64,000 bases of DNA from CBFDBF01 sp050287965. Lineage in GTDB: Bacteria > Pseudomonadota > Gammaproteobacteria > Chromatiales > Chromatiaceae. Positions 62,588 through 64,000 of this stretch are shown piece after piece (the stretch's first letter is position 1; every line of letters begins with the position of its first letter). Location of the stretch: NCBI GenBank assembly GCA_050287965.1, contig JBNKCX010000029.1, positions 168,024 through 232,023 of the forward strand, written 5' to 3'. The notes beneath the pieces were generated by a model. It ran no database searches, was not told where the DNA came from, and saw only the letters and a program-made list of their open reading frames with translations. The position numbers and the translations under genes were made by a program.

Positions 62588-62899
62588 TTAAGAGTGGCTA
62601 CGTATTGGCCCGGCCATAATTGAAAACACTCCGAGCAGAAAGCCGGCGGCAATACCGATGACCATATGCACTTGTGCAATTGATAGTTCTATCATTACCT
62701 TTATGTCGAGGACTCTTGCGACCATGATGTTTGAGTCGTCAGAAGGGAAGAAGTATCCCGCTAAACCTCCAATTGCTCCCGCTGCCGCGAAAATAGCTAT
62801 TGTTTTCCACCGCTTCTTGAAAAGTAAAGGGACTAAAATAATTAAGCAGAATAATATTATGAAACCTGCAATAACAAATATGTAAAGGGTCGTTTCCAT
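62588..62899 (-). CDS. Hypothetical small membrane protein
   Basis: Protein of 103 residues with three hydrophobic helices (about 5-27, 34-50 and 78-95). No similarity is recognised. AT-rich by eye. It lies 42 bp before the GFA gene and could be co-transcribed. Confidence 0.6.
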   Translation of the reverse strand: METTLYIFVIAGFIILFCLIILVPLLFKKRWKTIAIFAAAGAIGGLAGYFFPSDDSNIMVARVLDIKVMIELSIAQVHMVIGIAAGFLLGVFSIMAGPIRSHS

Positions 62900-62975
62900 T
62901 TTTATGCCTAAATATGGAGCGCGCAGAAAAGTATGGCATTCCAGCGAACGGATATGAACGATCTTGATGTGATTG

Positions 62976-63407
62976 TTAGCTTTCCTCAGGGATAAAATCT
63001 TTGAGTATTTTTATAAACTCCCCAATTTCACCTCTCCTTTCAGAAACGGGAATTTGGATATATGTTTTGATATTACCGTTAACTCCCATACTGACGGTAA
63101 AATACTTGGGGTCGGCCATATTTCGCCCAGATTCTGCCGGCACAATGAACTCTTTAAACGGCTCGGAGCTAACAAGATTCCAAATCTCATTAAACCTACT
63201 GATCGGGATTGCTCCTTCTTCGCTAATTTCTGAAGCTCCCATTCCTTCCACAAACACAACGGCAATATTTTTGTGCGCACGAAGTGATACGTAAATGATA
63301 TGGCCGGGTGTCTCTTGCTGTAGAAAGATTAAGCCTCTCTCGCCAGCATGGGATAATGAGCCAAAAATGCTTACTAAAAGCAAAACTGAGATGGCTGGCG
63401 TCTTCAT
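62976..63407 (-). CDS. Hypothetical secreted protein
   Basis: Protein of 143 residues with signal peptide (SVLLLVSIFGSLSHAGE). The mature part is soluble with no cysteine. I do not recognise it. AT-rich by eye, like the preceding genes. Confidence 0.68.
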   Translation of the reverse strand: MKTPAISVLLLVSIFGSLSHAGERGLIFLQQETPGHIIYVSLRAHKNIAVVFVEGMGASEISEEGAIPISRFNEIWNLVSSEPFKEFIVPAESGRNMADPKYFTVSMGVNGNIKTYIQIPVSERRGEIGEFIKILKDFIPEES

Positions 63408-63584
63408 GATATCCCCGTAAAGCTAACTGATGATTATTATGGACGGCTTAAATATAGAGTTATGCCGCCCGGGAGTAGTCGAGGAAGGATGAACAGACCA
63501 TAGCATAAAAGCCGATCGGTCTGGGTGCCGGACCGGGCGCAACGGTACCGGCTGGAGGGGTCAAATTTGCTTTCCCCTGCCTGA

Positions 63585-63606
63585 CCTCCCCCGCAAGCGG
63601 GGGAGG
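63585..63606. repeat. Perfect hairpin downstream of acs
   Basis: CCTCCCCCGC-AA-GCGGGGGAGG, a 10-bp stem with a 2-nt loop, 20 bp after the acs stop. There is no T run in either direction, so it may be a REP-like repeat or a rho-dependent 3'-end stabiliser rather than a true terminator. Confidence 0.55.
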
Positions 63607-63625
63607 CAAAGTTGCAGACGGATTG

Positions 63626-64000
63626 TCAGCGGTTCGCGCGGTTTTCGATGAGACTATTGACCACTGACGGATCCGCCAGGGTCGAGGTGTCACCCAGGCT
63701 ATCCAGTTCATTGGCGGCGATCTTACGCAGGATGCGGCGCATGATCTTGCCGGAACGGGTCTTGGGCAGCCCCGGCGCCCACTGGATGATGTTGACCTTG
63801 GCGATGGGACCGATCTCGGTGCGGACCAGGTTGACAAGTTCCTTCTTCAGTTCCTCGCTACCTTCCATGCCGGCCATCAGGGTGACATAGGCGTAGATGC
63901 CCTGGCCGGTCAGCTCATGGGGGTAGCCGACCACGGCGGCCTCGGCTACGGCGTCGTGCAACACCAGGGCGGACTCGATCTCGGCGGTGCCCAGACGGTG
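63626..64000 (-). CDS. acs: Acetyl-CoA synthetase, C-terminal part
   Basis: The frame is open to the right edge, so only about 124 C-terminal residues are in the window. HRLGTAEIESALV continues directly before the visible LHDAVAEAAVVGYPHEL. The end holds the acetylation-controlled lysine motif LPKTRSGKIMRRILRKIA, typical of AMP-forming acetyl-CoA synthetase. The enzyme activates acetate to acetyl-CoA. Confidence 0.95.
   Translation of the reverse strand, partial: HRLGTAEIESALVLHDAVAEAAVVGYPHELTGQGIYAYVTLMAGMEGSEELKKELVNLVRTEIGPIAKVNIIQWAPGLPKTRSGKIMRRILRKIAANELDSLGDTSTLADPSVVNSLIENRANR

Overview
The window comes from a fairly GC-rich gammaproteobacterium, most like a Chromatiales-type or related sulfur-oxidising lineage. 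This is inferred from gene order and protein families (pilB-pilC-pilD-coaE, pilS-pilR-pilA, sucCD, nadE-glnB, bamD-rluD-pgeF-clpB, rppH-ptsP, lexA-imuA-imuB); no 16S or other direct marker is present. No rRNA, tRNA, CRISPR array, insertion sequence or prophage was found.

Layout. 1-2.6 kb: a small unknown protein, rimO and a MutT/thiamine-phosphate-synthase-like fusion. 2.7-4.9 kb: a chemoreceptor with a periplasmic c-type heme motif. 5.0-9.7 kb: coaE, pilD, pilC and pilB. 10.3-23.0 kb: a surface-polysaccharide island with UDP-xylose synthase, two GDP-mannose-dehydratase-family enzymes, three GT4 and two GT2 glycosyltransferases, GtrA, a sulfotransferase, the Wzm/Wzt ABC exporter and a winged-helix regulator. 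23.0-32.6 kb: two tandem TMTC-like GT-C/TPR membrane proteins, the major pilin pilA, a third GT-C-like protein and the PilR/PilS two-component system; pilA has a sigma-54 promoter and a strand-specific terminator. 32.7-46 kb: housekeeping genes (sucCD, nadE, glnB, bamD, rluD, pgeF, an ACT-domain protein, def, a plsC-like gene, clpB with a sigma-32-type promoter, a HAD phosphatase, rppH). 46-51.5 kb: ptsP, a diguanylate cyclase and an ABC-2 exporter. 51.6-55.3 kb: SOS-controlled lexA with imuA-imuB, then msrA. 55.6-63.4 kb: small membrane or secreted proteins of mostly unknown function, a LemA/DUF2207 pair and a GFA-family enzyme. The window ends inside acs.

How it fits together. The type IV pilus genes are split: the assembly genes (pilBCD) and the regulated pilin locus (pilSR-pilA) stand on either side of the polysaccharide island. 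PilS/PilR should activate the pilA sigma-54 promoter. The three GT-C-type membrane proteins packed around pilA suggest a pilin or surface-protein glycosylation module. The exporter operon starts with a regulator whose own promoter carries an operator-like palindrome. The predicted polymer would draw on GDP-6-deoxyhexose and perhaps UDP-xylose, and may be sulfated. Several intergenic regions hold related inverted-repeat remnants that look like dispersed non-autonomous elements.
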